Assembly: GCA_022601335.1 (NCBI GenBank)
Contig: JAJACV010000044.1
Coordinates: 1 to 42,185 of the forward strand
DNA from: Chlamydiota bacterium
Lineage (GTDB): Bacteria; Chlamydiota; Chlamydiia; Chlamydiales; JAAZZY01
Reading direction: 5' to 3'
DNA: 42,185 nt
The notes under the pieces were generated by a model. The model saw only the letters and a list, made by a program, of their open reading frames with translations, did not search any database and was not told the origin of the DNA. Made by a program: the position numbers and the translations under genes. The number at the start of each line of letters is the position of its first letter. The first letter of the stretch is position 1. Positions 33,671 through 41,822 of the stretch are shown one piece after another.

Positions 33671-34689
33671 TTAGAGCCTCTCTTATTTGAAATTTCAGAC
33701 GCAACTTCAATAATTAAATCTTCTTGACCAGCTAACACTTTTCTCTCCCCAAGTTTGGAAAAAACTTCTTTAGGGTCCACTTTATAGGCTTCAGAAATTC
33801 GCTGAACAGGTTTCAGGAATCCAGAAAAAACTCCAGACAGACCACTTACAATACTTAATGAACTTATCGTGGGACAGTGTTGCATCAGTTCTTTTTCTGC
33901 TAAATCAGCCGCATCTAAGAGGGAGTAAAGATCAATAGATGTTTGATGTCCTATTCGATGTATTACGGGAATTAAAGCCTCTATCTGCGCATTGCCAGAT
34001 CCTGCACCAAACCCTCTTGCAGAGCCATCTAAAAGGCTAGCTCCAGCATTCACTGCAGCAATTGAATTTGCAATGGCAACACCTAAATTGTTGTGCGCAT
34101 GAAAACCTACGGGTATAGTTAATAAATCTAGCAAAGCCTTGACTCGTTCTGTAACCTGATCTGGCAAAAAGTGCCCCGCAGAATCCATAAAAATAATAGC
34201 TTCAGCTCCATAGGACTCCATTTTTAAAGCTTGCTCAGCTAAAGCTCTTGGTGACAACATATGCGACATCATCAATACCCCAAAAGCTGTTTTTCCTTTC
34301 TCTCTAACAAAAGAAAGATGTCGAGCAGTGATATCAGCCTCTGAACAATGAGATGCAACACGAACCACATCAACACCTAAATCCAAAGCTGGCTTGATAT
34401 CTCGATTGATTGTAGCAAAGCCTGGAATGACATGAATACCCAACTTGGCTTTTGACAAATGTTTTTTTGCCTCTGCTAACATTTCATGATCAGAAAAGGG
34501 TGCCTCTCCAAGTTGTAGCGAAGATGCCCCCAAACCATTTCCATGCCCCACCTCAACAATAGGAACTCCTGATTTATCAACAGCTGTACAGTAGCAGGCT
34601 ATTTGCTTTAACGTAAGTTGATGTGCAATCGCATGATTGCCATCACGCAAAGAAACATCCGTAATTAGTATATGTTTACTTTCAGACAT
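33667..34689 (-). CDS. mhpE: 4-hydroxy-2-oxovalerate aldolase-like enzyme (MhpE family)
   Basis: 340 residues, the family's normal length. The ATG at 34689 overlaps the mhpF-like stop by eight bases; the longer frame to 34713 is unlikely. Catalytic Arg-Asp are in DVSLRDGNHAI (about 11-21), with the catalytic His19. The metal-binding HxH is in FHAHNNLG (about 196-203), and DGSARGFGAGSGNAQIE is the family-typical loop. These enzymes split 4-hydroxy-2-oxovalerate into pyruvate and acetaldehyde, or add pyruvate to an aldehyde in reverse, and channel the aldehyde to the partner dehydrogenase. Here the pair lies in a CDP-sugar operon with no aromatic-degradation genes. It could feed pyruvate to the TPP enzyme or build a side chain. 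Confidence 0.85.
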   Translation of the reverse strand: MSESKHILITDVSLRDGNHAIAHQLTLKQIACYCTAVDKSGVPIVEVGHGNGLGASSLQLGEAPFSDHEMLAEAKKHLSKAKLGIHVIPGFATINRDIKPALDLGVDVVRVASHCSEADITARHLSFVREKGKTAFGVLMMSHMLSPRALAEQALKMESYGAEAIIFMDSAGHFLPDQVTERVKALLDLLTIPVGFHAHNNLGVAIANSIAAVNAGASLLDGSARGFGAGSGNAQIEALIPVIHRIGHQTSIDLYSLLDAADLAEKELMQHCPTISSLSIVSGLSGVFSGFLKPVQRISEAYKVDPKEVFSKLGERKVLAGQEDLIIEVASEISNKRGSK

Positions 34690-35575
34690 AAGATAGCAGT
34701 TGATCTTGATCAAGTTTATGTTGAGCCCAAAGCTCTGCCATAGCTATTGCAGAGCAATTAATAATATCTAAATTACCAGCATATTTGGGCAGATAATCTC
34801 CTAGACCTCTGACCTTTACCATTACTACAATACGTCCATTTTCTAAAATGGGGCCGAGTATTAGCTCATACCCTGGAACGTATTGTTGTATACTCTTTAT
34901 CATGGCATTCAGCTTTACAGATAATAAGTCTATTTGAGGATGGGAGACCTTTGCAAAGATAGTTGTTTGCATGTCTATACATGGTTTCGCTGGATTTAAG
35001 TTTAAAATAGCTTTTGTTCGCTTAGCCTTGGAAAATTCTTGTAGTCCTTGCTCTGTGGCATAAATGTACTCATCTAAGTTCAGTCTTGTGGCGGGTCCAG
35101 CACTATTGGAAGAAATACTTGAAATTACTTCTAAATAATCTATTTCGCTATGTACCTGACTAATTGTATGAGCAATTGGAATAGAGGCTTGACCTCCACA
35201 GGTGACCATATTGAGATTATTTTGCTCCAAACAATCCTTTGCATTTACAGAAAATACTGACATTTTTCCCACTTTTGCAGGAGTTAGATCTATTGCCATT
35301 AAATTTAATTGGGCAAATACCTTTGCATGCTCTTTGTGCATATGGGCTGAAGTCGCATCAAATACTATGTCACAACAATTTGGATGTTTTGAAAAATAGT
35401 TGATGCTTTCAGTCGATGTTGGAACACCCAATGATCTAGCTTTGTGAATTCCTGCTGAATCTGGGTTGCGTCCTATAAAAACGGAACATTCTAATACTTT
35501 AGAACGCATTATTTTTATTAATAAATCAGTACCAATGTTTCCAGTACCTATGACAGCAGCTCTAACTTTATTCAT
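34682..35575 (-). CDS. mhpF: Acylating acetaldehyde dehydrogenase-like enzyme (MhpF family)
   Basis: 297 residues: AVIGTGNIGTDLLIKI (about 7-22) is the NAD-binding motif and VTCGGQASIPI (about 124-134) holds the catalytic Cys126. DATSAHMHKEH and NSAGPATRLNLDEYI are typical of the BphJ/MhpF family. The normal reaction is acetaldehyde + CoA + NAD+ to acetyl-CoA. MhpE and MhpF form a tunnel-linked complex, and the overlapping genes fit that. The 15-bp gap from the RfbH-like gene upstream places them inside the CDP-sugar operon. Whether the usual aldehyde or a sugar-derived aldehyde is used cannot be decided here. Confidence 0.85.
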   Translation of the reverse strand: MNKVRAAVIGTGNIGTDLLIKIMRSKVLECSVFIGRNPDSAGIHKARSLGVPTSTESINYFSKHPNCCDIVFDATSAHMHKEHAKVFAQLNLMAIDLTPAKVGKMSVFSVNAKDCLEQNNLNMVTCGGQASIPIAHTISQVHSEIDYLEVISSISSNSAGPATRLNLDEYIYATEQGLQEFSKAKRTKAILNLNPAKPCIDMQTTIFAKVSHPQIDLLSVKLNAMIKSIQQYVPGYELILGPILENGRIVVMVKVRGLGDYLPKYAGNLDIINCSAIAMAELWAQHKLDQDQLLSYV

Positions 35576-35590
35576 ATTCCTAAAAATACT

Positions 35591-36835
35591 TTATTTCGTA
35601 TAGCAGCTACAAAATAATTGAATGGAATTTTGTACATGATCGAACATTTCCTTACTCAAACCATTATGGCAAGCGATTAACATGCCTCCTCGCATTACAG
35701 AGTCAGCGTGAATAAAATCTTCTGCTTGTCTTTTGTATTTTAAATCACTTTGTGTAAAACAAGGCTGCCTTAAAATATTTCCGGTGAAAACTGTTCTCGT
35801 TTGAATATTCCTATTTTCAAGAAAAATTTGCAATTCCGTTCGCTTAAATGGAGCATCGTCTTTGATAACAATTGGATATGCAAGCCACCCTGTTCTTGAT
35901 TGCTCTAGTTGTTTAGGAAGAATAAACCAATTCTCATATTGCTTTAAAAAAGCTGTATGTTTGTTAAACCATTGTTCTCGTAATTTAATATTGGCTTCTA
36001 ATTTTTTAAGTTGGACCAACCCAAATGCAGCTCCAATTTCAGAAGGCTCTAAGTTATAGCCAAATTGTTTAAATACAAATTTATTATCATACTGAATGCC
36101 ATCGAGGTGGACATCAAATCGATTTTCAATTTTCTCTGATTCAACAAAGAGAGAAGAGCTTCTTCCCCAGCTTCGAAGTAGTTTTGCTTTCTTCAGCAAC
36201 TCTACATCATTGAAACAGATCATTCCTCCATTCCCAGCACAACTAACAACATGGGATCCATAAAAACTAGTTGTACTTATATCAGCATATTTACCTGTCG
36301 GAATTTCATTAAATGTGGCTCCGACTGTGTCTGCCGAATCTTCAATTAAAATTAAGTGATGGCGATCAGCAATAAATCTAAGCATCTCCCAGTTCGGCAG
36401 ATTTCCTATTAAGTTAGGAATCATGAGAGCTTTTGTTTTATCAGTAATTAAAGATTCAATTTTATTTGCATCGATATTGTATGTACCTTCTTCAACATCA
36501 ACAAATACCGGAACTAACTTATTGCGAACTAGAGGAGCTACAGTTGTTGAAAATGTTAAAACAGGAGTAATAACTTCAGAACCTGGGGGCAAGTTTAAAA
36601 CTTCTATGGCTAAATAATTTGCAGACGATCCTGAGTTCACCATCAGACCGTACTTTTTTCCAAAAAGATCTGATATTTTTTGTTCCATTAAATCAACTGA
36701 AGGACCCATTTGCGTGCTATTTTGCATTGCTTTAACAACGGCATCAATCTCATCTTGATCATATACAGCTTTACCATATGGAACGCGGACATATTCAGTC
36801 ATAGTCTCTTGATTCAGGGTACTATTAGAATTCAT
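35591..36835 (-). CDS. RfbH/ColD-like PLP-dependent sugar 3-dehydratase without Fe-S cysteines
   Basis: 414 residues of the aminotransferase fold. The usual Schiff-base Lys is replaced by His195 in TTSFYGSHVVSCAGNGGM, and IEDSAD has the pyridine-binding Asp166. A His at this place marks the 3-dehydratases RfbH/DdhC (E1) and ColD. RfbH normally follows with an R-D-C-W-C-x(6-8)-C [2Fe-2S] motif and needs a separate E3 reductase. Here the aligned part reads WGRSSSLFVESEKIENRF and has no cysteine, and no E3 gene is in the window. That suggests ColD-like chemistry with PLP and glutamate. Given rfbG and rfbF just upstream, the substrate is probably CDP-4-keto-6-deoxy-glucose. The start overlaps the rfbG stop by four bases. 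Confidence 0.82.
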   Translation of the reverse strand: MNSNSTLNQETMTEYVRVPYGKAVYDQDEIDAVVKAMQNSTQMGPSVDLMEQKISDLFGKKYGLMVNSGSSANYLAIEVLNLPPGSEVITPVLTFSTTVAPLVRNKLVPVFVDVEEGTYNIDANKIESLITDKTKALMIPNLIGNLPNWEMLRFIADRHHLILIEDSADTVGATFNEIPTGKYADISTTSFYGSHVVSCAGNGGMICFNDVELLKKAKLLRSWGRSSSLFVESEKIENRFDVHLDGIQYDNKFVFKQFGYNLEPSEIGAAFGLVQLKKLEANIKLREQWFNKHTAFLKQYENWFILPKQLEQSRTGWLAYPIVIKDDAPFKRTELQIFLENRNIQTRTVFTGNILRQPCFTQSDLKYKRQAEDFIHADSVMRGGMLIACHNGLSKEMFDHVQNSIQLFCSCYTK

Positions 36836-37926
36836 ATCAACACCTTTTCAGTTAATTTTTGTGAATATTTTGTTATTTCTTGAGTAGAGTAATTCATTAA
36901 ATCTTCATGATTAAAATAAGCTATGTACCAATTCAGAGTTGACTCCATAATTTCATCTATTTTTTTTTGCGGACTCCAATTAAGGTATTTTCTTGCTTTA
37001 GAAGAGTCTAGTTTTAAAAAATTAGCTTCGTGAACTTGGTTGGATATCTCATGATCCCATTGAATTTCTTCTGGCCAAATTGTCATTGCTTTCTCAACAA
37101 CGGCTCTTACCGAATGGCTCTCTTCACTCGAAGGAGAGAAATTCCACTCCCCTGAAAAGAGGGAGGGGGTTTCCCAAAGCTTTTCTGTTAATGAAAGATA
37201 GCCTGAGATAGCGTCCAACACATAAAGCCAAGGCCTAGTTGCATTAGGATTCCGAATATTTAAGCATTCTTTTTTGGAAAAAGACCTGATTAAGTCAGGT
37301 ATTAAACGGTCTTCAGACCAGTCTCCTCCACCTAAAATATTTCCCGCTCTGGCAGTAGCTAAAACTTTTCCATGGTTTTCAAAAGAATCCATACTAAAAA
37401 AAGAGTTGCGATAGGCCGACGAAACAAGCTCTGAGCAAGCTTTACTGTTGCTATAGGGGTCATGGCCTCCTAACTCATCGCTTTCTCTATATCCCCAAAT
37501 CCATTCCTTGTTGCTATAGCATTTATCTGTAGTAACATTCAGTAACACCTTAGCATCTTTAGAGGTTCTAAAACAATCAAGTAAATTAACAGTCCCCATT
37601 ACGTTTGTTTCATACGTTTCCCGAGGGTTCTCATAGGAATATCGAACTAAGGGTTGAGCCGCTAAATGAAAAATAACATCTGGAGAAATTGCCTTAATTT
37701 TTTTTGATAAAGAACCATAATCACGAATATCTAGAAAAGTAGAATCAATTTCTTTATCCAAGGAGAGCAGTGAAAAAAGACTAGGTGATGTGTTGGGTGA
37801 CAAGGCTATTCCAGAAACTTTGGCTTCTAATTTGTGAAGCCATAGCGAAATCCAGGATCCTACAAAACCACTATGGCCAGTGATTAAAACTTTCTTATCT
37901 TTCCAGAAGAGAGGGTTTAAAGGCAT
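36832..37926 (-). CDS. rfbG: CDP-glucose 4,6-dehydratase
   Basis: 364 residues, matching RfbG/DdhB. VLITGHSGFVGSWISLWL (about 14-31) is the NAD-binding motif with the characteristic His. FHLAAQPLVRYSYENPRETYETN, NVTTDKCYSNKEWIWGYRE and YSNSKACSE (YxxxK) are closely family-specific. It converts CDP-glucose to CDP-4-keto-6-deoxy-glucose. It overlaps rfbF by ten bases upstream and the dehydratase gene by four downstream, so the three are coupled. Confidence 0.93.
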   Translation of the reverse strand: MPLNPLFWKDKKVLITGHSGFVGSWISLWLHKLEAKVSGIALSPNTSPSLFSLLSLDKEIDSTFLDIRDYGSLSKKIKAISPDVIFHLAAQPLVRYSYENPRETYETNVMGTVNLLDCFRTSKDAKVLLNVTTDKCYSNKEWIWGYRESDELGGHDPYSNSKACSELVSSAYRNSFFSMDSFENHGKVLATARAGNILGGGDWSEDRLIPDLIRSFSKKECLNIRNPNATRPWLYVLDAISGYLSLTEKLWETPSLFSGEWNFSPSSEESHSVRAVVEKAMTIWPEEIQWDHEISNQVHEANFLKLDSSKARKYLNWSPQKKIDEIMESTLNWYIAYFNHEDLMNYSTQEITKYSQKLTEKVLI

Positions 37927-38714
37927 ACTTTTTTCTCTATAGAAATTTTATCCCACACTTTCCAAGGAGCTTTATTTCCCCAAAGATTTTCAAGGTATAA
38001 CTTATCCCTTAAGGTGTCCATTGGCTGCCAAAATCCATCATGAAAGTAAACATTCATTTGTTTATTTTTCGCAAGGGTTTCCATTGGCGTTTTTTCCCAA
38101 ATAGTGGAGTCGTCTCCAATAAGAGACAAGACTTTAGGAGATAAAATAAAAAATCCACCATTGATCCAATAGCCATCGCCCTTAGGCTTCTCTTTAAAAG
38201 AAAGAACCTTGTTGCCCTCTAAATCAAGGGACCCAAAGCGCCCGGGAGGCTGTACAGCTGTGACTGTTGCCAAGCATTGCTCTTTTTTATGAGACTCTAA
38301 AAGAGAGTTCAAGTCTATGTTGGCAAGGCCATCACCATAAGTAAAACAAAAATCCTCCTCTCCCAAATACTTCCCAATTCTTTTTAATCGCCCCCCAGTC
38401 ATAGTTTCTTCGCCTGTATCAACCAAAGTAATTTTCCAAGGCTCTGACTTGTTGTTATGAATAGTCGTTGTGTTTTCCCTTAAATTGACTGTAATATCTG
38501 AAAGTCTTTCATAGTAGTTCAAAAAGTATTGTTTAATTAAGTAACCTTTATAGCCCAAGCATATAACAAATTCATGAATCCCGTAATAAGAGTATATTTT
38601 CATAATATGCCATATGATTGGATGTCCACCCACTTCAACCATTGGCTTAGGCCTAGTGTCTGTTTCTTCAGCTAAACGCGTCCCCAATCCACCTGCTAAT
38701 ATAACACACTTCAT
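37917..38714 (-). CDS. rfbF: Glucose-1-phosphate cytidylyltransferase
   Basis: 265 residues, standard for RfbF/DdhA. KCVILAGGLGTRLAEETDTR (about 2-21) is the nucleotide-binding loop, followed by RPKPMVEVGGHPIIWHIM. FVICLGYKGYLIKQYF, FTYGDGLANIDL and the WEKTPME/HDGFWQPMDTLRD end are all typical. It makes CDP-glucose from CTP and glucose 1-phosphate, committing carbon to the CDP-sugar branch. It is the first gene of the run that ends with the gtr cassette at 26240 and is divergent from the gene at 38928. Confidence 0.94.
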   Translation of the reverse strand: MKCVILAGGLGTRLAEETDTRPKPMVEVGGHPIIWHIMKIYSYYGIHEFVICLGYKGYLIKQYFLNYYERLSDITVNLRENTTTIHNNKSEPWKITLVDTGEETMTGGRLKRIGKYLGEEDFCFTYGDGLANIDLNSLLESHKKEQCLATVTAVQPPGRFGSLDLEGNKVLSFKEKPKGDGYWINGGFFILSPKVLSLIGDDSTIWEKTPMETLAKNKQMNVYFHDGFWQPMDTLRDKLYLENLWGNKAPWKVWDKISIEKKVCL

Positions 38715-38927
38715 TAGTTCGTCACTTGGCTCCCTATTAGTACATTGAATGAGGGTAATCTAAATATTTTTGCTATTATTGTATAGAGTAATTTGGAAAA
38801 ATGTAATGAATAAAATCACTTTGGCCCTTCTAGAAATAACTTAAATCAATATATTCTTGCTTTTGGATATAAGAAGAGCGAAGATTAGGGTAAACAAAGA
38901 ACCTGAAAAAGCTAAAGAAGAAACTCT

Positions 38928-39881
38928 ATGAGCAAAAACCCATTGCTCCCTACATCCAACTTAACTATTCCTAAAACACTCGTTATCGGTCAAGATAGTT
39001 TTGTTGGAGGAGCCCTCTATACATGCTATAAGAAACAATACCCTGGTATAGTTGCAACTTCTCGAGACAAAAATAAAACTGACAGTTTTTTTCTAGATCT
39101 AAACAACCCTAGTTTAACAAAGCTAAACCTTACTTCAAAAAATTTTAGCCAAGCTGTCATCTGTGCAGGGATAACCGACATTGCCTATTGTGAAAAACAC
39201 CCCGACCTTTCATACAAAATAAATGTAGTGGGTGTTTTGGAAACAGCTAGGCAGCTTGCTAAACATGGGATTAAGCCTATTTGCTTTTCAACCGATATTG
39301 TTTTTGATGGATTGCAAAACATCTATTTGGATAATTCTAACCCAGCCCCGCTAAATGAATACGCTAAACAAAAAGCTGAATTAGAAAAGAAACTGCCCAG
39401 TGTATGTGGACCCAATCATCTTATTTTAAGAATTAGTAAAACATACTCTACTCTATACGCTGACAACACTCTTTTGAGTGAAATTATTAAAAAGTTTACA
39501 GAAAAGCAAATCATTTCAGCTGCTACAGACTTATATTTTAGACCCTTAGAAAAAGATGATCTGATAAATGCAATATTAAATCTTCAATCAATTAACGCTA
39601 CAGGGATATTTAACCTTTGTGGCCCCACTTTAATGAGCTGGTATGAAATAGCTTCCGCAATAGGGAACTCTTTCAGTTTCTGCCCCGAACTCGTCAAAAA
39701 AATTAAAATTGATTCGCTCAATTCTTGTTTTCAAAGACCTAAGAAATTAAACTTATGTGCAAATCGATTTGAAGCTTTGTTTCCTAACTTCAAATTTCAA
39801 TCTATTGAAGAATCTATCCTTAAAATTAAACTTAACTTCCCAGAAGAGATACCCCATGAAAACACTAGCCGCCGTACTTGA
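38928..39881 (+). CDS. RmlD-like reductase (extended SDR)
   Basis: 317 residues with the degenerate dinucleotide motif VIGQDSFVGGALY (about 19-31) after a short N-terminal lead. ICAGITDIAYCEKHPDLSYKIN is close to the RmlD/WbvR signature. FSTDIVFDG holds the catalytic Ser/Thr-Asp, and YAKQKAELE the YxxxK pair. RmlD reduces the C4 keto group of dTDP-4-dehydrorhamnose; here a 4-keto sugar from the CDP branch is just as likely. It is divergent from rfbF and overlaps the following dehydrogenase gene by 26 bases. Confidence 0.8.
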   Translation: MSKNPLLPTSNLTIPKTLVIGQDSFVGGALYTCYKKQYPGIVATSRDKNKTDSFFLDLNNPSLTKLNLTSKNFSQAVICAGITDIAYCEKHPDLSYKINVVGVLETARQLAKHGIKPICFSTDIVFDGLQNIYLDNSNPAPLNEYAKQKAELEKKLPSVCGPNHLILRISKTYSTLYADNTLLSEIIKKFTEKQIISAATDLYFRPLEKDDLINAILNLQSINATGIFNLCGPTLMSWYEIASAIGNSFSFCPELVKKIKIDSLNSCFQRPKKLNLCANRFEALFPNFKFQSIEESILKIKLNFPEEIPHENTSRRT

Positions 39882-40896
39882 AAAAATTAATGCCCCTTTA
39901 AAGTTATTGAGCTTAGATATACCCCCTTTAAAAGAAGGACAAGTTCTTGTGAAAATTGCCTATACAGGCCTTTGCCATACACAACTTAATGAAATTTATG
40001 GAAAAAAAGGTGAAGATAAATATTTACCTCATACTCTTGGACATGAAGGCTCTGGGATAGTTGCTGAAATCGGCCCCGGTGTAACTAAAGTGAAAAAGGA
40101 TGATCATGTTGTACTGTCATGGATTTCAGGAAACGGGTTAAACGCAGCGAGTACATCTTACCTTTTTGAAGATCAAATTATTAATTCTGGTGCAATTAGC
40201 ACCTTTATGTCGCATGCAATTGTTTCTGAAAATAGAATTATCCCTATACGACGAACAATTCCCCTTAAGGAAGCAGCCCTTTTAGGTTGTGCTCTACCCA
40301 CAGGCATGGGGATTATACTTAACAATATTAAAATACGCCCTGGAAACACTATTGCTATTTTTGGAGTTGGAGGTATTGGAATGAGTGCTCTCATTGCCTC
40401 AAAACTAATGCATGCATCACAGATTATTGCCATTGATATATGTCCGAATAAACTTGAATTAGCGAGTCAAATTGGAGCCACACATACAGTCAATGCTTTA
40501 AAAAAATGCCCTGTAGACGCCATTCTTGATTTAACAAATCACCAAGGTGTTGACTTTGCCGTTGAAGCTGCTGGAAAAAAACAGACGATGGAATCTGCAT
40601 TCAATTCTGTGAAAAAAAATGGAGGTCTCTGCGTCATTACAGGAAATTTACCTCAAGGGGAAAAAATTGAAATTAACCCCTTTGATTTAATTTGCGGCAA
40701 AAGAATTGAGGGAACGTGGGGCGGAGAAAGTGATATAGAAAAAGATATTAAAATCTACTGTGACCTGCTTGAAAAGTCTGCTATCGACCTATCGCCTCTT
40801 ATTAGCCACACTTTTACTTTGAGTGAAATTAATACTGCTATTAAACAGCTCACAGAAAGCAAAAATACAGTTCGTTGCCTCATTCAAATTAACTGA
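39856..40896 (+). CDS. Zinc-type alcohol dehydrogenase (MDR) lacking the structural zinc site
   Basis: The ATG at 39856 (AAGAG site upstream) gives 346 residues; a start at 39757 would lie far inside the preceding gene. The catalytic zinc ligands are Cys40 (TGLCHTQ), His63-Glu64 (LGHEGSG) and Cys145 (LGCALPTG). NAD binding is at IFGVGGIGMSALIA (about 168-181). The lobe that normally carries four cysteines for structural zinc (after about residue 85) reads LSWISGNGLNAASTSYLF and has none. It resembles class III/mycothiol-type dehydrogenases in its N-terminal and catalytic parts. The substrate is unknown, but overlap with an RmlD-like gene suggests a sugar or short-chain alcohol/ketone in the same pathway. 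Confidence 0.83.
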   Translation: MKTLAAVLEKINAPLKLLSLDIPPLKEGQVLVKIAYTGLCHTQLNEIYGKKGEDKYLPHTLGHEGSGIVAEIGPGVTKVKKDDHVVLSWISGNGLNAASTSYLFEDQIINSGAISTFMSHAIVSENRIIPIRRTIPLKEAALLGCALPTGMGIILNNIKIRPGNTIAIFGVGGIGMSALIASKLMHASQIIAIDICPNKLELASQIGATHTVNALKKCPVDAILDLTNHQGVDFAVEAAGKKQTMESAFNSVKKNGGLCVITGNLPQGEKIEINPFDLICGKRIEGTWGGESDIEKDIKIYCDLLEKSAIDLSPLISHTFTLSEINTAIKQLTESKNTVRCLIQIN

Positions 40897-40984
40897 TCAG
40901 CTTTTGATATCAATTTTTAGCACTATCAAAAAATCTAAAATAATAATAGACTCGTGCCTAATAACAGGGAGTTTTGTAAAGCAA

Positions 40985-41818
40985 ATGGCAGTTGACAACT
41001 TTGAAAAGTATGAACAGCTTATAAAGCGTGATGGATACTTTGTATTAAAACTTGAGCATACAGATGCTCTTCATGAAACGAGAGTTCTTTTAACTCAAAA
41101 GTTAAGAGAATTAACAAGGCAGCCAGAACTTGAATTAGAAAATTATCATAAGCTGAACTACACTGATGAAGAGCACCTAGCCTTTCAGTATCAAATTTCT
41201 GAATACTTCAAAGAAAACAACCTTGCTATTAACATAATTAAACAAAATGTTCGTGTTTTTAAATCCATAATAGGACAGGATTTGGATGTGCAAGCAAAGC
41301 CATACCTAAGAATTGCAAGACCCCAAAAAAAAGTAGATAATATAGGGTATCACCGCGACACATTTTATGGCGGCTATCCAGAAGAGCTTTCCGTTGTTAT
41401 TCCTTATGTGAATCTTTCTAAAGAAGCTGCTCTTTCTATTTATCCTGGGTCACATACCCATCCAGAGTCTAATTTCACTTTTGATCAAAAAGAGCTAGCA
41501 ACAAAAGAGCAGTTTAAAAAATCTGTGAAACATACACTAGGCTTCCTGTATGCTCCCAAGCAACTAAAAGACGAAAAAAAATATAACATTCAACCTGTCC
41601 CATTGAAGTTTGGTGAAGCTTTAGTTTTTATGCTTTCTACTCTACATGGAAGCGTAGTTAATACCTCCAATGAATGCCGCTGGTCTTCTGATGTCCGCAT
41701 AAAGCATGCGTTGAACAATTTGGACCTTTCATCAAGGCCTAGCTACTACGCACCTCTTTGTAGGTCAGCCCTTACAGAGTGCTGCGCTCAGTTTTACACT
41801 AATAATAGTTCAAATTAG
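40985..41818 (+). CDS. PhyH-type Fe(II)/2-oxoglutarate dioxygenase
   Basis: 277 residues from the ATG at 40985. The frame is open back to 40823 inside the previous gene, but the later start fits the fold. The iron facial triad is visible as His123-x-Asp125 in GYHRDTFYGG and His221 in STLHGSVVN. Arg238 (SSDVRIK) is a candidate for binding 2-oxoglutarate. GEALVFML and LSIYPGSHTHPE are typical of the phytanoyl-CoA dioxygenase superfamily. Members in glycan and natural-product loci hydroxylate or deoxygenate small substrates; the target here is unknown. A GGGAG sequence lies about 13 bases before the start, longer than usual. Confidence 0.78.
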   Translation: MAVDNFEKYEQLIKRDGYFVLKLEHTDALHETRVLLTQKLRELTRQPELELENYHKLNYTDEEHLAFQYQISEYFKENNLAINIIKQNVRVFKSIIGQDLDVQAKPYLRIARPQKKVDNIGYHRDTFYGGYPEELSVVIPYVNLSKEAALSIYPGSHTHPESNFTFDQKELATKEQFKKSVKHTLGFLYAPKQLKDEKKYNIQPVPLKFGEALVFMLSTLHGSVVNTSNECRWSSDVRIKHALNNLDLSSRPSYYAPLCRSALTECCAQFYTNNSSN

Positions 41819-41822
41819 CTAC

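Noticed and set aside
33667..35575. mhpE/mhpF as part of an aromatic-compound degradation pathway
   Set aside because: No ring-cleavage, hydrolase or hydratase genes are nearby, and both genes are coupled to CDP-sugar genes on either side.
38715..38927. Promoter pair in the divergent rfbF / RmlD-like intergenic region
   Set aside because: A TATACAAT-like -10 for rfbF is present, but no -35 at proper distance, and AT-rich DNA offers several equal candidates on both strands. I could not choose one.
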